Below, in pieces: positions 22,181 through 33,353 of a stretch of 64,000 bases of DNA (positions within the stretch are counted from its first letter, which is position 1; each line of letters starts with the position of its first letter). The notes beneath the pieces were generated by a model. That model made no database searches. It was given only the letters and a program-made list of their open reading frames with translations, and was not told the origin of the DNA. Location: contig JALPQD010000138.1 in NCBI GenBank assembly GCA_023101885.1, positions 1,976,542-2,040,541 on the forward strand, read 5' to 3'. The stretch comes from Typhlomys cinereus. Its lineage: Eukaryota > Chordata > Mammalia > Rodentia > Platacanthomyidae. A program made the position numbers and the translations under genes.

Positions 22181-23340
22181 TGGATACACTACATAATGAA
22201 GGATATATGGCAGGAATTTTCCTTCTCTGCTTGTGAAAAGTGGGCAAATTTTTCAAGCTAGCACAGCTTGGGAGCTGCAAGAGCAGATGGGATGTAAGAC
22301 CTGGTGTTTTCCCACTAAGCAAAGTAGAGGCAAGACCTGCTCAGGAAGTCAGGGGACTTTGCATTTCTCTTAGCTCCACCTCACCATCTCCAAGACACAT
22401 TCATCTTAGAGCCTAGGTAACAGGAAAGAAGGGGCATGTCACAACGTGTCACTGTCCTCCCATGGAGGGCGTGGCCACACTACCCCTGAGGTTCACCATG
22501 CCCTCACAATGCACTTTCCAGGTCAAAGGGTATCAGGTGAGTTGAGGTCCAGGACAGCACACTTGAAGTCTCTGGACTTGGCCCTGTCCATCACTCTAGG
22601 ATGTGTAAAGCCTGGGATGGGTGAGGCTCCTGTACAAAGACCCAAATAAGGCCTACTGTCAGAACCATGGTCACGCTACTTGCTGGCACCCTTCAGTCTC
22701 CAGAACTACTTCCGCTTACCCATCAGCTTGCTCCCTGCTACCAGTGGCATGGTTTCCATTTTGCATCAATGGCCTTGGGCCACCACAACTGCAAAGGCAA
22801 AAGCTCAAGCTACATGGGTAGCTTCTACACTTGGCAGAAGAGGTAGCTTGGAAGGTTGCCCCCCCAGGAGGGATCCCTCTAAAGGATATTGGTCAGAAGC
22901 TGTCCTGGTAACATTCCATCCCAGGTCCACGCCCCCAGGGAGGTGCCGTTCATGACCCACCCACTGTTCTCATACCTGCAGCCACCTGCCCATCTTCACA
23001 CGCATGAAAAATGCCTCTTGAAAAAAGAAAGAAGGCCACACCCCCTGGATCATAGACAGGGGCCAGGCCAGTAGCATCCGTTATACTTTTCCAGCTGTGC
23101 TGTTCACTCCTTACCTCCTGTCCCTGCCCAACCAGCTTGTCCTCTAAGGAAGCCGGCTTCCCATCTGAGGGGTGCTGTGCTCCCTCCCCACAAATATCCA
23201 AGTTGACTATTGTCAACTGACTTACTAAGTACCATCTGTCTCCCACACTGTAGAGCTGTCACCCACCAGATATCACCACAAGTCTTTAATACCAGACAAA
23301 TCAGAAGCAAGTATAGGCCCTGAAGCTCAGCAAGTGTGCA
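22181..23340. other. Unassigned sequence
   Basis: Open frames of 60-98 codons on both strands lack domains. No repeat family recognised over 1.1 kb. Confidence 0.35.
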
Positions 23341-23344
23341 TACT

Positions 23345-23490
23345 TAGGTGAGTCTGATCCCAGCTTCCTCACCTGTACAATTGAGAACGTTATCTGCCCC
23401 TTGTGAGGTTGCTCTGAGGCTCAAAGGAGACGACATCATTATATCACTCAGTACAGAATGGCATATGGTGGATAGTCAATGAACACCAAA
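23345..23490 (+). mobile_element. MIR-like SINE
   Basis: cagcttcctcacctgtacaattgag, then gtgaggttgctctgaggctcaaagg matches the 3' half of MIR. Confidence 0.65.
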
Positions 23491-23544
23491 CTCCAACCTC
23501 CTTAGTAATGTAACTATTGTTTGTGGAGCTCGGCAGTTTCTGAT

Positions 23545-23715
23545 GTGGGCCCTTCAGGTCATCTCGTTTCATTTCACTATGGACTTGTGAGGCAGCCATG
23601 TTCAGCTTAGAGAGGCCAAAGAGCTTGCTCAAGGTCATAGGGACAGACAGTAGAAGAGCTAGGATTGAAATTCTCCGACTGAAGAGATAGTCTTCACTAA
23701 CTTGCCTCTCTCATG
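23545..23715 (-). mobile_element. MIR SINE, antisense
   Basis: cttagagaggccaaagagcttgctcaaggtcatagg and agagctaggattgaaatt are the complement of the MIR core. Confidence 0.75.
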
Positions 23716-24035
23716 CTTGGTCATGTCACAGGACTGGGCTGGCAGTGACGGATCCAGCAATGCAGAGATACTGGATCCTGAAAGCTAAAGCAGGTGCTGG
23801 AAAACAGTCCCATACAAGATTCTCAAGAGCAAGCCCGGCAGTAGGAAAAAGGAGCTGCTCAGCTCTCTGTCGGCTGCAGTCTCCCGCAGCTTGGGTGGAG
23901 GTGCGGGTGGAGGTGTGGATCCACCTGGCTGCTGCATACATCCAGGGAGTGACTCTGTGGCTCTTGATGTTCTGCAAGTGTTCAGTACCAGGGGGATGTG
24001 TGGCAAGCAGCCAGATCACCTTGCCTCTTCCACGT

Positions 24036-24304
24036 GTGGTTCCAGCGCTCCAGCATCCCCTGGGAACTGGTTCCAAATACAAAACCTTGGTCCTCCTGAG
24101 AAGAAGTGATGCGATGCTTAAGGTGACCTGTGAGGGGTTCCTGAGCACATCAAGCCAAAGAAGCAATGGGTCATGAGCAGCTGTTCCCCAGCCACTGATA
24201 CGGAAGAGCAGAGACCAGTCACACTCGGGCCTGACCAGATGTTGAGCCACCGGGGAAGCTTTGAAAATCCCAGCACCCGGGCTGCCACCCAGCTTGGTTA
24301 AACA
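24036..24304 (+). mobile_element. MER5/hAT-like fragments
   Basis: ccagcatcccctgggaactggttccaaatacaaa (24,045-24,080) and caccggggaagctttgaaaatcccagcacccgggctg (24,247-24,285) recall the MER5-type order (cagcatcacctgggaacttgttagaaatgcaaa; cacctggggaactttaaaaa). These are short remains of non-autonomous hAT elements. Confidence 0.45.
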
Positions 24305-24414
24305 GCCTAAATGGGAATGGAGTGCCAGGGTAGGTATTTCAGACTCCCCGTAGACTGCTATTTGGCTGCTAAAAGGAAAAAAAAAAAAGTATTCTGGACT
24401 CAACTAGACCCAGG

Positions 24415-24545
24415 TACAAATTCTGACCCTGTTTACTGACCATGTGGGGAAGGACAGGTCACTTCACGTTACAGGGCTTCACCCAGAAAAGAATGGCAAT
24501 AGCCGTCTCTGGAAGCACCCACAAAAACTGTAAAGTACTTTAACA
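24415..24545 (+). mobile_element. Possible MIR fragment
   Basis: aaattctgaccctgtttactgaccatgtgg, acaggtcacttcacg and aactgtaaagtactttaac follow the MIR order loosely. Confidence 0.45.
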
Positions 24546-26145
24546 GTGGAACCCAGTCGTCCAACCCACCATGTCACGTTTCATCAGTGGCTTCGGAGCA
24601 CAAAGAAGAAAGGCCTCCTTCCTTTCATGTCATTTAGCTTCACCCTATTTCAGCCGGCAAAGTCCCTTGAAGGCACGGAAGAAGAAAATCGTCCCCTGGA
24701 TGTGCCTCACTTAGTACTCAGTGAGCCTCCTGCCTGTGGCAGTTCTTCTCATTTCCCTCCTAACTCCCCGTGGTGCACCGGCATACTGAGGGAAGAGGAA
24801 AAGCAATCAGGTCTCCTCTCACAGGCTTCGCAGTCTGATGAGCCCGATGCTTTCAACTGCCAAGTTGTGTCCAGGATCCCCACAGACACACTCGCCAAGA
24901 GACTAGGACTGGGGCTCTGCTGCAGTGTCAGCACAGCGTTTCTTCTTTCTGACCAGACCAGGAGGGATCATCCGCAAACTGAGAGAGGAAGGTGTGCTGA
25001 CGGAGCAAGGCCAGGAGACAGCCTGCCCGTAACCCTGAAGCCCACCTCTGCCTCTTATCCACCTATTGGTGCTTAGCTAAATTGTTTCCCCATTTCCACC
25101 TTCCACCCTCTCTCTCTCAGGCCACGTGACGCAAATCTATATTGATGACTGAAATCTTAATGGAAAGCTATGAATATTCTATCTTAAGTCAAATAATATT
25201 ATTTGTATATTAAATTGCCTGCTAGATGGTGAGCAAAGAAGATATTTTCGCTCTCCTATAAATTTAAAAGGTGGTACTGTGTCCATTTTGGAAATTGCCT
25301 AAAGCTTTATCTGAAAGGCAATGTCAAGAATAAAAGCCAGAAGTTGACTCCTATATCAGAGCTTTCCTTACACTGTTAATTTCAGCTGAATTCCGTGATG
25401 TCTCTATGAGAAACATCTTTCCATGTCTAGTCTCAGAGACCAAAGAAATGACAGCAGTACCCTGGCCACTTAGGAGTAGCCGGCTTGAGAAGTGAAGAAA
25501 GACTCATTTCTAAACCAAGTCATCACTCTAAAGAATGCCTGCAAAATGCAGCTCCCTACTGAAGAGTCTTCTGATTACAAGGAATCAGAAAACCAAGAAA
25601 GGGATTGGGAGTCGATTGGAGGAGCAGGTGTGCACCTTGTAAATAACTTGCCATGTTCTTTACTCCCCCCCCAAACCCTAAGTACAAGGGGAATATCCAT
25701 CCACCATTCTACCCATGGCCAACAACTCCAGCTTTCCACAGCACTGAATCTAACAGACTATATTCCCAAGCCCCCAGTGTGCCTTTCTCCCTAAAGACTG
25801 TCCAAGGAGAAACCAGTATTCATAACTGCACTATCACTCATGGACAGCCATGGATGGAGGGACCCCCATGGTCACCTGAGCCAAGTCCCACATATCTGAT
25901 TCTCTTCCTGAATTCTAAGGAATTCAGGAAGGACTTAGAGGCATTCAGTCGACACAAGCTGGGTTTTTGAATGGAAAAGAGGAAAACGTAGGAGACATAC
26001 GGATTTCATTTTACACAACACATATAGAGACACGTACAGCTCGTGTAGATTCTGGACAGAATTTGTTTACAATTTATGCTAGTTTTATAGTAAAGCAGAA
26101 GAAGAAAATGAACAAGGGGATCAGGTACCAATCACCTCAAAGCTA
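24546..26145. other. Unassigned sequence containing a 176-codon open frame
   Basis: The frame at 24,546-25,076 (+) has no recognisable domain, no clear splice signals and low-complexity composition, so I do not call it a gene. The part at 25,130-25,340 is AT-rich and repeat-free. The rest carries no recognised repeat. Confidence 0.3.
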
Positions 26146-26150
26146 ATTCC

Positions 26151-26192
26151 ATAAAACAACCCAGTATCCCAATAAAACAACCCAGTATCCCA
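26151..26192. repeat. Two perfect 21-bp tandem copies
   Basis: The unit ataaaacaacccagtatccca is repeated twice without change and directly abuts the Tigger-like element. Confidence 0.95.
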
Positions 26193-26195
26193 ATA

Positions 26196-26519
26196 CAGTG
26201 GAGTCATCTATCTGTATCAATGGGAAATTGGTTACATGATCCCCAGGTTACCAACATTCACAAATGCTCAAACGATGTGGCTTAAAACGATATGGCATTT
26301 GCTTCTAACCTATGTACATCTCTGTACACTTTACATCCTCGCTAGAGTAAAGTACCTAGCACAAGGTAAACAATATATTAAGTTGCTATTTTGCTATTAT
26401 TGTTTATGGAATGATGACAAGAAAAAACTATTCGTGTTCTGTTCCAATATAATTTTTTCAAAATATTTCATCCAACAGCTGGTTGAATTCACATCTATGG
26501 AACCCACAGATATGGAAGT

Positions 26520-26523
<4 letters not shown>
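26196..26523. mobile_element. Tigger/MER2-like non-autonomous DNA transposon
   Basis: The phrases gatccccaggttaccaac, aatgctcaaacgatgtggct, tggaatgatgacaagaaaaaa and cagctggttgaattcac in this order match the Tigger/MER2 non-autonomous consensus layout (ends with complementary 'nggatncggaggn' type phrases). It carries no transposase frame. Confidence 0.65.

Positions 26524-26562
<39 letters not shown>
26522..26562. repeat. (TG)n microsatellite
   Basis: About 20 TG units immediately after the Tigger-like element. Confidence 0.95.
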
Positions 26563-26564
<2 letters not shown>

Positions 26565-27110
26565 ACCACATTGACTCTAGCTGGTTTCTGTTATTAGCAA
26601 TACAACCTTGACCAAGACCTCAGGTAAGAGAAATTGCACCATTTGATGGCTGTTTGACATGAGTACAAGTTACCAATAAAGGTCTTGCTCGTTCTTGCTG
26701 CCTCAAAAGGTCAATGCAATGAGACTTAGAGTAGGATCTGAAGCCAATCTTGGAGCCAGTGTACACTACATGAAGTGGTTTAAGGCAAACAGAATGTGAT
26801 GAATAAGTAAAACAAATTTCTCAACTACTTTTAAATTACAATAAAATCATTTCTACCTAATAATTAAAATGGCACCTGAATAATGAAAGAGTAATATGTA
26901 TCAAAAGGTAGAAACTCCTGATGAAGTATCTCCAAATTTCTCCCTAAAGAACTTACCATAACGGAGCGGGGGGGGGGGAGAAAGATAGAAGTTTGCCACA
27001 ATGAAAACAAAGACTAACCCAAAAACCTATTACCATATTCTAGAAGAAATTTCTATCGAATAAAACTAATAAGGGCAAGTGAGAATGACTCCTCAGGCTG
27101 GCAACCTGGC
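26563..27110. other. Unassigned sequence
   Basis: AT-rich, with a G-run at about 26,968-26,979. No gene or repeat was recognised. Confidence 0.35.
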
Positions 27111-27121
27111 AGCCTGAGCTT

Positions 27122-27403
27122 TTTTTTTTTTTTTTTATTCAACTGTGCACATGTGCGTATGTATGTGTGGGCACGCGTCTGTGTGTGTGTGTGTGTGTGT
27201 GTAGAAACACGGACGAATTCGGGAACCACCATAGATGCCTCCACCACATTCTGCCCCAGGATTCACAGGCTCCGCCCTACCAGAACCAGAAGCGCAGGCT
27301 GCCCCCGCTTCCGCTGGCGTCTATATGTGGGATCTGGGATCTGAACTCAGGACCTTCCGCCTGCAAGGCAGAGGCTTAACCTCTGAGCCACCTCTCCAGC
27401 CCT
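27122..27403 (-). mobile_element. Young SINE-T, antisense
   Basis: Starts at the left with the poly(T) complement of the A tail (27,122-27,136), then attcaactgtgcac, a short TG tract, the body, and the complement of the head (gagccacctctccagccc). A perfect 11-bp target duplication agcctgagctt lies at 27,111-27,121 and 27,404-27,414. Confidence 0.95.
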
Positions 27404-27484
27404 AGCCTGAGCTTAATTGAGCCCATATGGTAAAAGAAGAGAATCACCTGCTGAAATTTGTCTTCTGCTCTCTGATCTCCTATA

Positions 27485-27553
27485 CACACACCACCACCAC
27501 CACCACTACCACCATCACCACCACCACCACCACCATCACCACCACCACCATGA
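27485..27553. repeat. (CAC/CCA)n trinucleotide repeat
   Basis: About 23 imperfect triplets (ccaccaccaccat etc.). The Gly-rich open frame on the other strand is translated repeat. Confidence 0.95.
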
Positions 27554-27555
27554 CA

Positions 27556-29000
27556 CAAAATGGCCCACCATATTCTAAAAGGTGTTTTCTACACATCATT
27601 TTTTGAGCAGGACAAAACACAGACAGCCATGCTACAGAAAATAACATCTCACATAGTCCTTGAGTTCTACTTGAGAAGAGGCAGAAGCACCAGGAAGAGA
27701 TAGCCTATCTGTTCACCAAGTCTACACAAGAGGAACACCCATGTGTTCTGGGAGTTGCTTAGGAATGAAACCTCAGCTGACACAGGAGTAGGTGTGGAAT
27801 GGCAAGAAAAGCAGAAAGATCTAAATAATTCACATTTCACATCCATTGGCTAGCACCAAGTCTGTGTAAAGCTCTCCTTGCTTGCAAATTAATAAAGTAG
27901 GAAGAGTGGTCTCATGGGACCGACAGAAAGACTGTCACAACAGAGAAAGAGACATCAGTTAGAAGAGCAATGAAAGACACACTGCTGAAGACGGCTTACT
28001 GTAGAAATCAGAAGAAAATTCTAGGAAATTGGTATCGATGACAGGAAAATATATGTTCCCATTAAATACAAACTGAAAACCTATGGAAAAAAAATAACTG
28101 ATATAAAATGATATTAGGATGAGAATTTCAAAGATTGGCACCTCAGAAGACATTGACAGTTCTTATTAACTTTTTAAATCATGGTAGAGGAAAAACATTT
28201 TAAAAATGAAGATATGGCAGGGAAGAGATTTGCTTGCTTACATACTAGGCTTCACTATAATTCTGAGAGAATATGCAAGGCAGAACTTTAGAACACAGAG
28301 CTACCAGGTAAAAGAGTGGAGTTTTAAAAAACTCACTTAAGATAATATCAAATAATACTAAGATACTACTCCCTCAGTTGACTGTCTTGCTAAAGAGGAC
28401 TCTCCTTTTGTGGTATGTCAGCAAACCAGACGAATCTCTACACACCCACTGAGGAAGAATAATATTCTGTAATTCTGGGGGTTTTCTGTGGGGCAGAAAT
28501 GTTCAAAGTGTTAGAATCCAGTTATAAGTTCAATACCTCATTTCACAATGTCACATAGTGACATTTCACAAGTCACCCTTTTTTCAAAGTAGCAGCAATG
28601 AACATTTAAGAAAGCAAACTCCAAGGCCATTTGCATAGAAATCCTGCAAGAATTCTAGGAAAATACTTTCAGAAAGGGTACATGGTGATTTCAGAATATG
28701 TACTGTTGCAGTAACTTTATCTGTTGTACAAATATAGCCAACGTTTATACATTGACTAAAATAGAATAAAAGCTTATCTGACACTTACAAAACATCTGTC
28801 AGTTACAAAACAGTCCAAGGGAAACACTCACGGATAGCAAGAGCCACCCTTCCATGTTTGGGAACCATTGTGTCACTGCCCTTTCCTGGCATGCAACTGA
28901 ACAGGGGCTAAAAGAGCACAAGGGACAACTCATTAGAGGCTCCTATCAGGAAGGCCTATAAGTCACATTTCACCTCCATTCACATTCTATTGACAGCTGA
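27556..29000. other. Unassigned AT-rich sequence
   Basis: 1.4 kb with no recognised repeat, CpG cluster or long open frame. It may include old L1-type sequence too diverged for me to recognise. Confidence 0.35.
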
Positions 29001-29004
29001 GTTT

Positions 29005-29285
29005 TCTTTATTTTTAGTTTTTAATTTTTTTATTTTGCATGTTTGGTTGGAGGAGGGGGTATATCAGAGGGCACTGTATGTCCCTCTGGACAACCAAGGG
29101 TGAATTCAGGAATCATCCTGGATTGCTTCTACTTCCTTCCTGCTTTCCTCTGGGATTTCCCAAGTTTTCCCCACCAGAGTTGGAAGTGCAGGCCTCCTGG
29201 TGCTTTTACATGGGCCCTGGGATCTGAACTCACGACCTTGTGCTTGGGAGACAGAGTTTTAACCCCTGAACCATCTTTCCAGTCC
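29005..29285 (-). mobile_element. Older SINE-T, antisense, CA tail not expanded
   Basis: The complement of the head (gaaccatctttccagtcc) is at the right, the body phrase catcctggattgcttctac is in the middle, and the left end is T-rich. Unlike other copies it lacks a long CA/TG tail. Confidence 0.85.
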
Positions 29286-29389
29286 AACTTCAGATCTTTA
29301 AAGGAAATTGTAGTCTCCAAGAACAGAAAGGAAGGAAATCAATCACAATAAATATTTTGGATCTTTTTTTTCTTCACATGTAGGTATAT

Positions 29390-29740
29390 ATGTATGTATA
29401 TATATAAATGTGTGTATGAGTGCACATATGTGTGCAGCTGTATAAGCATATGTGTGCCCATGCAAGCAGAGGTCAAGTTGATATCATGTTTCATCCTCAA
29501 TCACACTTCTCTTATTCGTTTGAGACCGGCTCTCTAATTAAACCCAGAGTTCACTGATAGAGCTAATCTGAGCAACCAGCTTGCTCTGGAGATTTTCGGG
29601 CTCTGCCTTTTGCTGTCAAATTTGCAGGCAGACTGTGGCACCCATCCTGCATTTTTAGCAGCAAGATCAGAGGAACCAAACTCCAGTCCTCTTGTTTGAA
29701 TGGCAAGTGCTTTAACTGCTGAGTCATCTCACCAGCCCTG
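29390..29740 (-). mobile_element. Composite SINE, antisense
   Basis: TG/TA-rich tail at the left, a B1-like middle including gtttgagaccggctctct, and the complement of a tRNA-like head (aactgctgagtcatctcaccagccc) at the right. Confidence 0.65.
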
Positions 29741-29759
29741 TGATTTTGGTACTTTCTGT

Positions 29760-30225
29760 TTGTTCATTTTGTTTTGCTTTGCTTTGTTTAAGATAGGATC
29801 TCGGGCTGGAGAGGTGGCTCAGGGGTTAAGCCTCCGCTTGTAGGCAGAAGGTCCTGAGTTCGAATTCCAGATCCCACGTATAGATGCCAGGCGGAAGCGG
29901 GGGCGGCCTGCGCTTCTGGTCCTAGTAGGGCGGAGCCTGTGAATCCCGGGGCAGAAGGAGGTGGAGGCGTCCGTGGTGGTTCGCGAGTTCGTCCGTGGTT
30001 CTACACATACACAGACACACATACACACAGACAGACACACACGCGCACGCACATGTGCACAGTTGAATAAATAATAAAAAAAAAATTTAAAAAAGATAGG
30101 ATCTCACTGTAGTCCAAACTCAAACCTGCTACGTAGCCAAGGCTAGCCTTGAACCTCTGACTCTCCTGTCTCTGTCTTCCAAGTGCTGAGATTACAGGTG
30201 TGGCACTAATAAGCCTGCTTCTAAG
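29760..30225 (-). mobile_element. B1-type SINE, antisense, interrupted by young SINE-T
   Basis: The T-rich tail and first 13 bp (29,760-29,802) are separated from the rest (30,093-30,225; ctcactgtagtccaaact, gctagccttgaacctctgac, gattacaggtgtgg) by a SINE-T insertion. The duplication aagataggatctc belongs to the B1 element. Confidence 0.85.
29803..30092 (+). mobile_element. Young SINE-T inserted in a B1
   Basis: Complete head, CpG-rich body (gcggaagcgggggcggcctgcg), CA-rich end with gaataaataata, A-run. A perfect 13-bp target duplication aagataggatctc lies at 29,790-29,802 and 30,093-30,105. Confidence 0.95.
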
Positions 30226-30264
30226 AAAACATTACTGACCTATTATACAAAAGCACATATGATG

Positions 30265-30672
30265 TTACAGTTACTTGTCTGCTGCATCGAGAAAATGCTG
30301 TGACCTAGACAGCTTAAGAGAGAAAAGGTTATTCCTTTGGCTTATGGTTCCAGAAGGGATAAAGTCCATTTATGGTAAGGAAAACGCATGGTGGAAAGCA
30401 TGGTGGTCAAAGTGGGAGACCAGCAGCTATCTCGCAGTCATCAGGAGACAGAGAGAACAACAGAGAGAGAGAGAGAGAGAGAAAGGAGAGAGGAGAGAGA
30501 GCAAGGAAGGGGGGCTGGGCTCTCAAATCTCAAGGTCTATCCCCAGTGACATATTTCCTCCAACAGGCTCCACCTATTAAAGGCTCCATGACCTTCCCAA
30601 ACAGCACCATCACCCAGAGACCAAGCATTCTAAGACATGAGCCCATGAGAGACAATGCACATTTAAACCATG
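30265..30672 (-). mobile_element. LTR-B (MaLR-like), antisense, with (GA)n expansion
   Basis: ttacttgtctgctgcatcgagaaaatgctgtgacc, aggttattcctttggcttatggttcc and gcccatgagagacaatgcacatttaaacca are complements of LTR-B landmarks. A GA-rich stretch at 30,460-30,505 interrupts the middle. Confidence 0.65.
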
Positions 30673-30867
30673 ATGCAAGCATATAGCTTTATGATGCACT
30701 TTTCCAACCAAGCATGGCCATCAACCAGCACTTGCGTTAACAAGCGGACCAGCTACCAGAAGCTTCTCTCATGTCTTCTCACATGTATTTGCACACTAAA
30801 ATAATTTTCTTTTTATTTTATAATGTGTTTATATTTATATATATAATGTGATAAATATGAGAAAATC

Positions 30868-31113
30868 TTTTTATTTTATTTATTTATTATGCATATGTGT
30901 GTGTGTCTGTGTGTGTGTGTGTATCAGAGGGCACAGTGTGTCCCTGTGGAGGATCAAGGGTGACCAAAAGCATCTTGGATTGCTTCTAACTCCTTTTTGC
31001 TTCAGGCCCCTGTCATTTAAGCCTGGTGCTTTTAAGTGGGACCTGATATCCAAACTCAGGACTTTCTGCTTGCAAGGCAGAATCTTGACTCCTGAGCCAT
31101 CTCTCCAGTCCTG
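30868..31113 (-). mobile_element. Older SINE-T, antisense
   Basis: The complement of the head (gagccatctctccagtcc) is at the right, with gcttgcaaggcagaa and ttggattgcttctaact in the body and a TG tract (30,897-30,921) at the left. Confidence 0.85.
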
Positions 31114-31344
31114 AATAATCTTAAGTGCTCCTAACATGAAGAAATGATAAATATCTAAGATGGCAGAAATGCTAATTATTCTGACTTGGTCATTATATAC
31201 ATATGTAGAATTATTAATGTATCCTCTAAATATACTTTTGAATGTTCAATAAAATATGTTTAGAGATGCACATGCATTGTGGAATGGCTAAATACATCTA
31301 AGTAGCATATGAAGTATCTCATATAAATTAGATCCGTCGAACTT

Positions 31345-31570
31345 ATCCCTGACATTTGTATTCTCTGATGAATCTCTCTGCAAACATCCTCCTCTCACCC
31401 ACTCTGATGACACCATTCTATGGTTATCTCTGTGGATTCAGCTATCTTAGAATCTATGGTCTATCTCTATGGATTCAACTGTCTAAGAGTCTATGGTCTA
31501 TCTCTATGGATTCAACTGTCTTAGCGTCTATGGTTTATCTCTATGGATTCAACTGTCTTATAGTCTATGT
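31345..31570 (-). mobile_element. L1 3' region, antisense, first segment
   Basis: The stretch before the LTR-A insertion resembles the complement of an ancient L1 3' region (caaacatcctcctctcaccc...accattctatgg). It contains a 37-bp tandem repeat, listed separately. The L1 continues beyond the LTR. Confidence 0.5.
31419..31565. repeat. 37-bp tandem repeat, four copies, inside L1 sequence
   Basis: Copies begin at 31,419 (36 bp, most diverged), 31,455, 31,492 and 31,529, each reading tatggtYtatctctRtgg... then tcaaactgtct-like sequence. The last three differ at only a few positions. Confidence 0.95.
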
Positions 31571-31575
31571 ATAAG

Positions 31576-31994
31576 TGTTGCAGTCCGCCTGCATTGTTGC
31601 TGATAAATGACCATCACATAGCTTAAGGGAACAAGAAATTTACTTTCTTACGACAGTCTGGTTACAGTTCTTAGTCCAGCTTGACGGGAGAGCACACACC
31701 AACACCAGGGCCAAGGGCACTGACCACACCATCACTGCATAACGGCTGAGAGATGGACAATCCTTACTTGCCAGACCAGCATGTCTGGCCAAGTATACAG
31801 AAGGATGCCAACTCTCTAAACCAGCTCTCTGTGATTTATCCAGGACCTAAGCCCACCCACCAGGGGCTGGGTCTTCCCCATCAGCTAGACAATCTCCTTC
31901 AGGTTTGCTCTGGGCTTAACCATCAACTCTCAACAAATGTGCCCAGAGCTCAAACTCTCAACAATCAAGTTGACACCTGTGCTTAACTATAACA
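31576..31994 (-). mobile_element. LTR-A solo LTR, antisense, perfect 5-bp duplication
   Basis: On the plus strand it runs from tgttgcagtccgcc to ctataaca, 419 bp, and reads TG...CA on its own strand. The perfect pentamer ataag flanks it at 31,571-31,575 and 31,995-31,999. It is inserted in an antisense L1. Confidence 0.92.
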
Positions 31995-31999
31995 ATAAG

Positions 32000-32480
32000 C
32001 AAGTCACCTCTCCATAACTGACTTTTCTCTCTTAGCATAATGTCTTCCAGTTCATCCCTGTTGCTGCAAATCACAGGACTTCTTCCTTTATGAGGCTAAT
32101 AGTATTTCATGTCCCATCTCTTCCACCCATTCATCCCTGATGGACACTTACATCAATTCCATATCTTAATCATTATTTAAAAAATGCAATGATCATGGGT
32201 GTGTAGATACCTCTTGGACATACTGATTTCATAGTCTTTTGAGGATGAAATGGCTCAGTAATATGAGAGTTTCATGCTTACTTTTTTGAGCAACTGCCAC
32301 ATGGTACCTGAATGGCTGGACTAATTCACTTTCCCCCAGCACTGTACATGAGTTCTGATTTCACATATTTACCATCTTCTTGGTAAAAGCTAGTCTAACA
32401 GTGTGGAGGGATAGCTTATTATAGTTTTCATTTGCGTTTCTGGTGATTGACAATATTAAGCTTTTTTCATATGCTTACAT
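32000..32480 (-). mobile_element. L1 3' UTR, antisense, second segment
   Basis: ttagcataatgtcttccagttcatccctgttgctgcaaatcacagg, gatggacacttacatcaattccatatctt and tttgcgtttctggtgat are the complement of the well-known mammalian L1 3' end. It continues the segment before LTR-A. Confidence 0.85.
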
Positions 32481-32489
32481 GTTTTTTAA

Positions 32490-32816
32490 CAATATTAATA
32501 AAGAAGTTTATTTACAATATTTTTACAATTAGAAGATTTCTGCGGCAAGCAGTCACTGAACAGAACAGACATAACAGAAGATGATAGAAGTGTCATGGAT
32601 GCCAAACTTCAGAAATTCTCAGGGTGCCGAGAAAAAGAAACGAACCAAGGCTGTCTTGTTTTCTGGATTCCACAGTGTCTGTCCCCTGCAGGCTAACAAT
32701 TCTGAAAGCAGGAGGAGTCTTCCAGCCACATTACATCCCAATGCCCCAGCAGCTGTCCGGGTAAGGTTGTCAAGGGCCTGGGCATGAACAAACTTGGCAT
32801 CATGTTGTAAGCACTG
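32490..32816 (-). other. Possible processed-pseudogene remnant or 3' exon, minus strand
   Basis: On the minus strand a 66-codon open frame (32,619-32,816, preceded in frame by TAA) ends in TGA at 32,621-32,619. Downstream lie about 110 bp of non-repeat sequence and an AATAAA-type signal near 32,505-32,512. That order is expected of a gene 3' end, or of a truncated retrocopy beside the L1. I do not recognise the peptide and no in-frame Met is present. The unspliced upstream boundary ends in ...aacag, which could be a chance acceptor. Confidence 0.2.
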
Positions 32817-32829
32817 TTATTGACTTATA

Positions 32830-33350
32830 TTCCTTGTTGTGATTACATGTGAATTTGATTGCCATCTAAAAATGTCTTTTAAAAGATTACACTATAGTTT
32901 GGCTTTGAAACAAGAACCTATTGTGCACACAGAAAGGCATAGAATTAGAGCAGTGAGATGTAATTTGGTGTGACTGAAGCGAAGATCTGTTATTGGAGCA
33001 ATGACTGCAATTCCTTTTTTTTTTTTTTAGACTTTTAAGACAAAAAAAACTAAGTGTTTTATAGGACTTATGAAAGAAATGACTCCTTTATCCTTAAGTA
33101 GAAGCTGCATTATGTTTTAGAACAGTGATGTATGCAAAAAAAAATATATTGCCTACCACATGCCAAGCAAAGTAAATGTAGACAGGAGAAACTGCCAAGC
33201 GCTTGGAAATAGACAAAGCAGATCAAAATGAAAACGTTTGGGGTGATCAACCTGGCAACTTCACAGGACCACAGTCTTAAAATTATGTCCTGCACTGACA
33301 GAAATTTCCGTCATTATTTGTACATGAAATCATAGTGCAAAGAAACCAAG
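32830..33350. other. Unassigned AT-rich sequence
   Basis: A T-run lies at 33,016-33,029. No gene or repeat was recognised. Confidence 0.35.
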
Positions 33351-33353
33351 AGG

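Noticed and set aside
23726..24403. Minus-strand 225-codon open frame, the longest in the window
   Set aside because: It crosses antisense MER5-like fragments, has no recognisable domain and is opposed by plus-strand frames of similar quality. Length alone is within chance for this size of window.
24546..25076. 176-codon plus-strand open frame as a gene
   Set aside because: No domain, no convincing splice or start context, and low-complexity composition.
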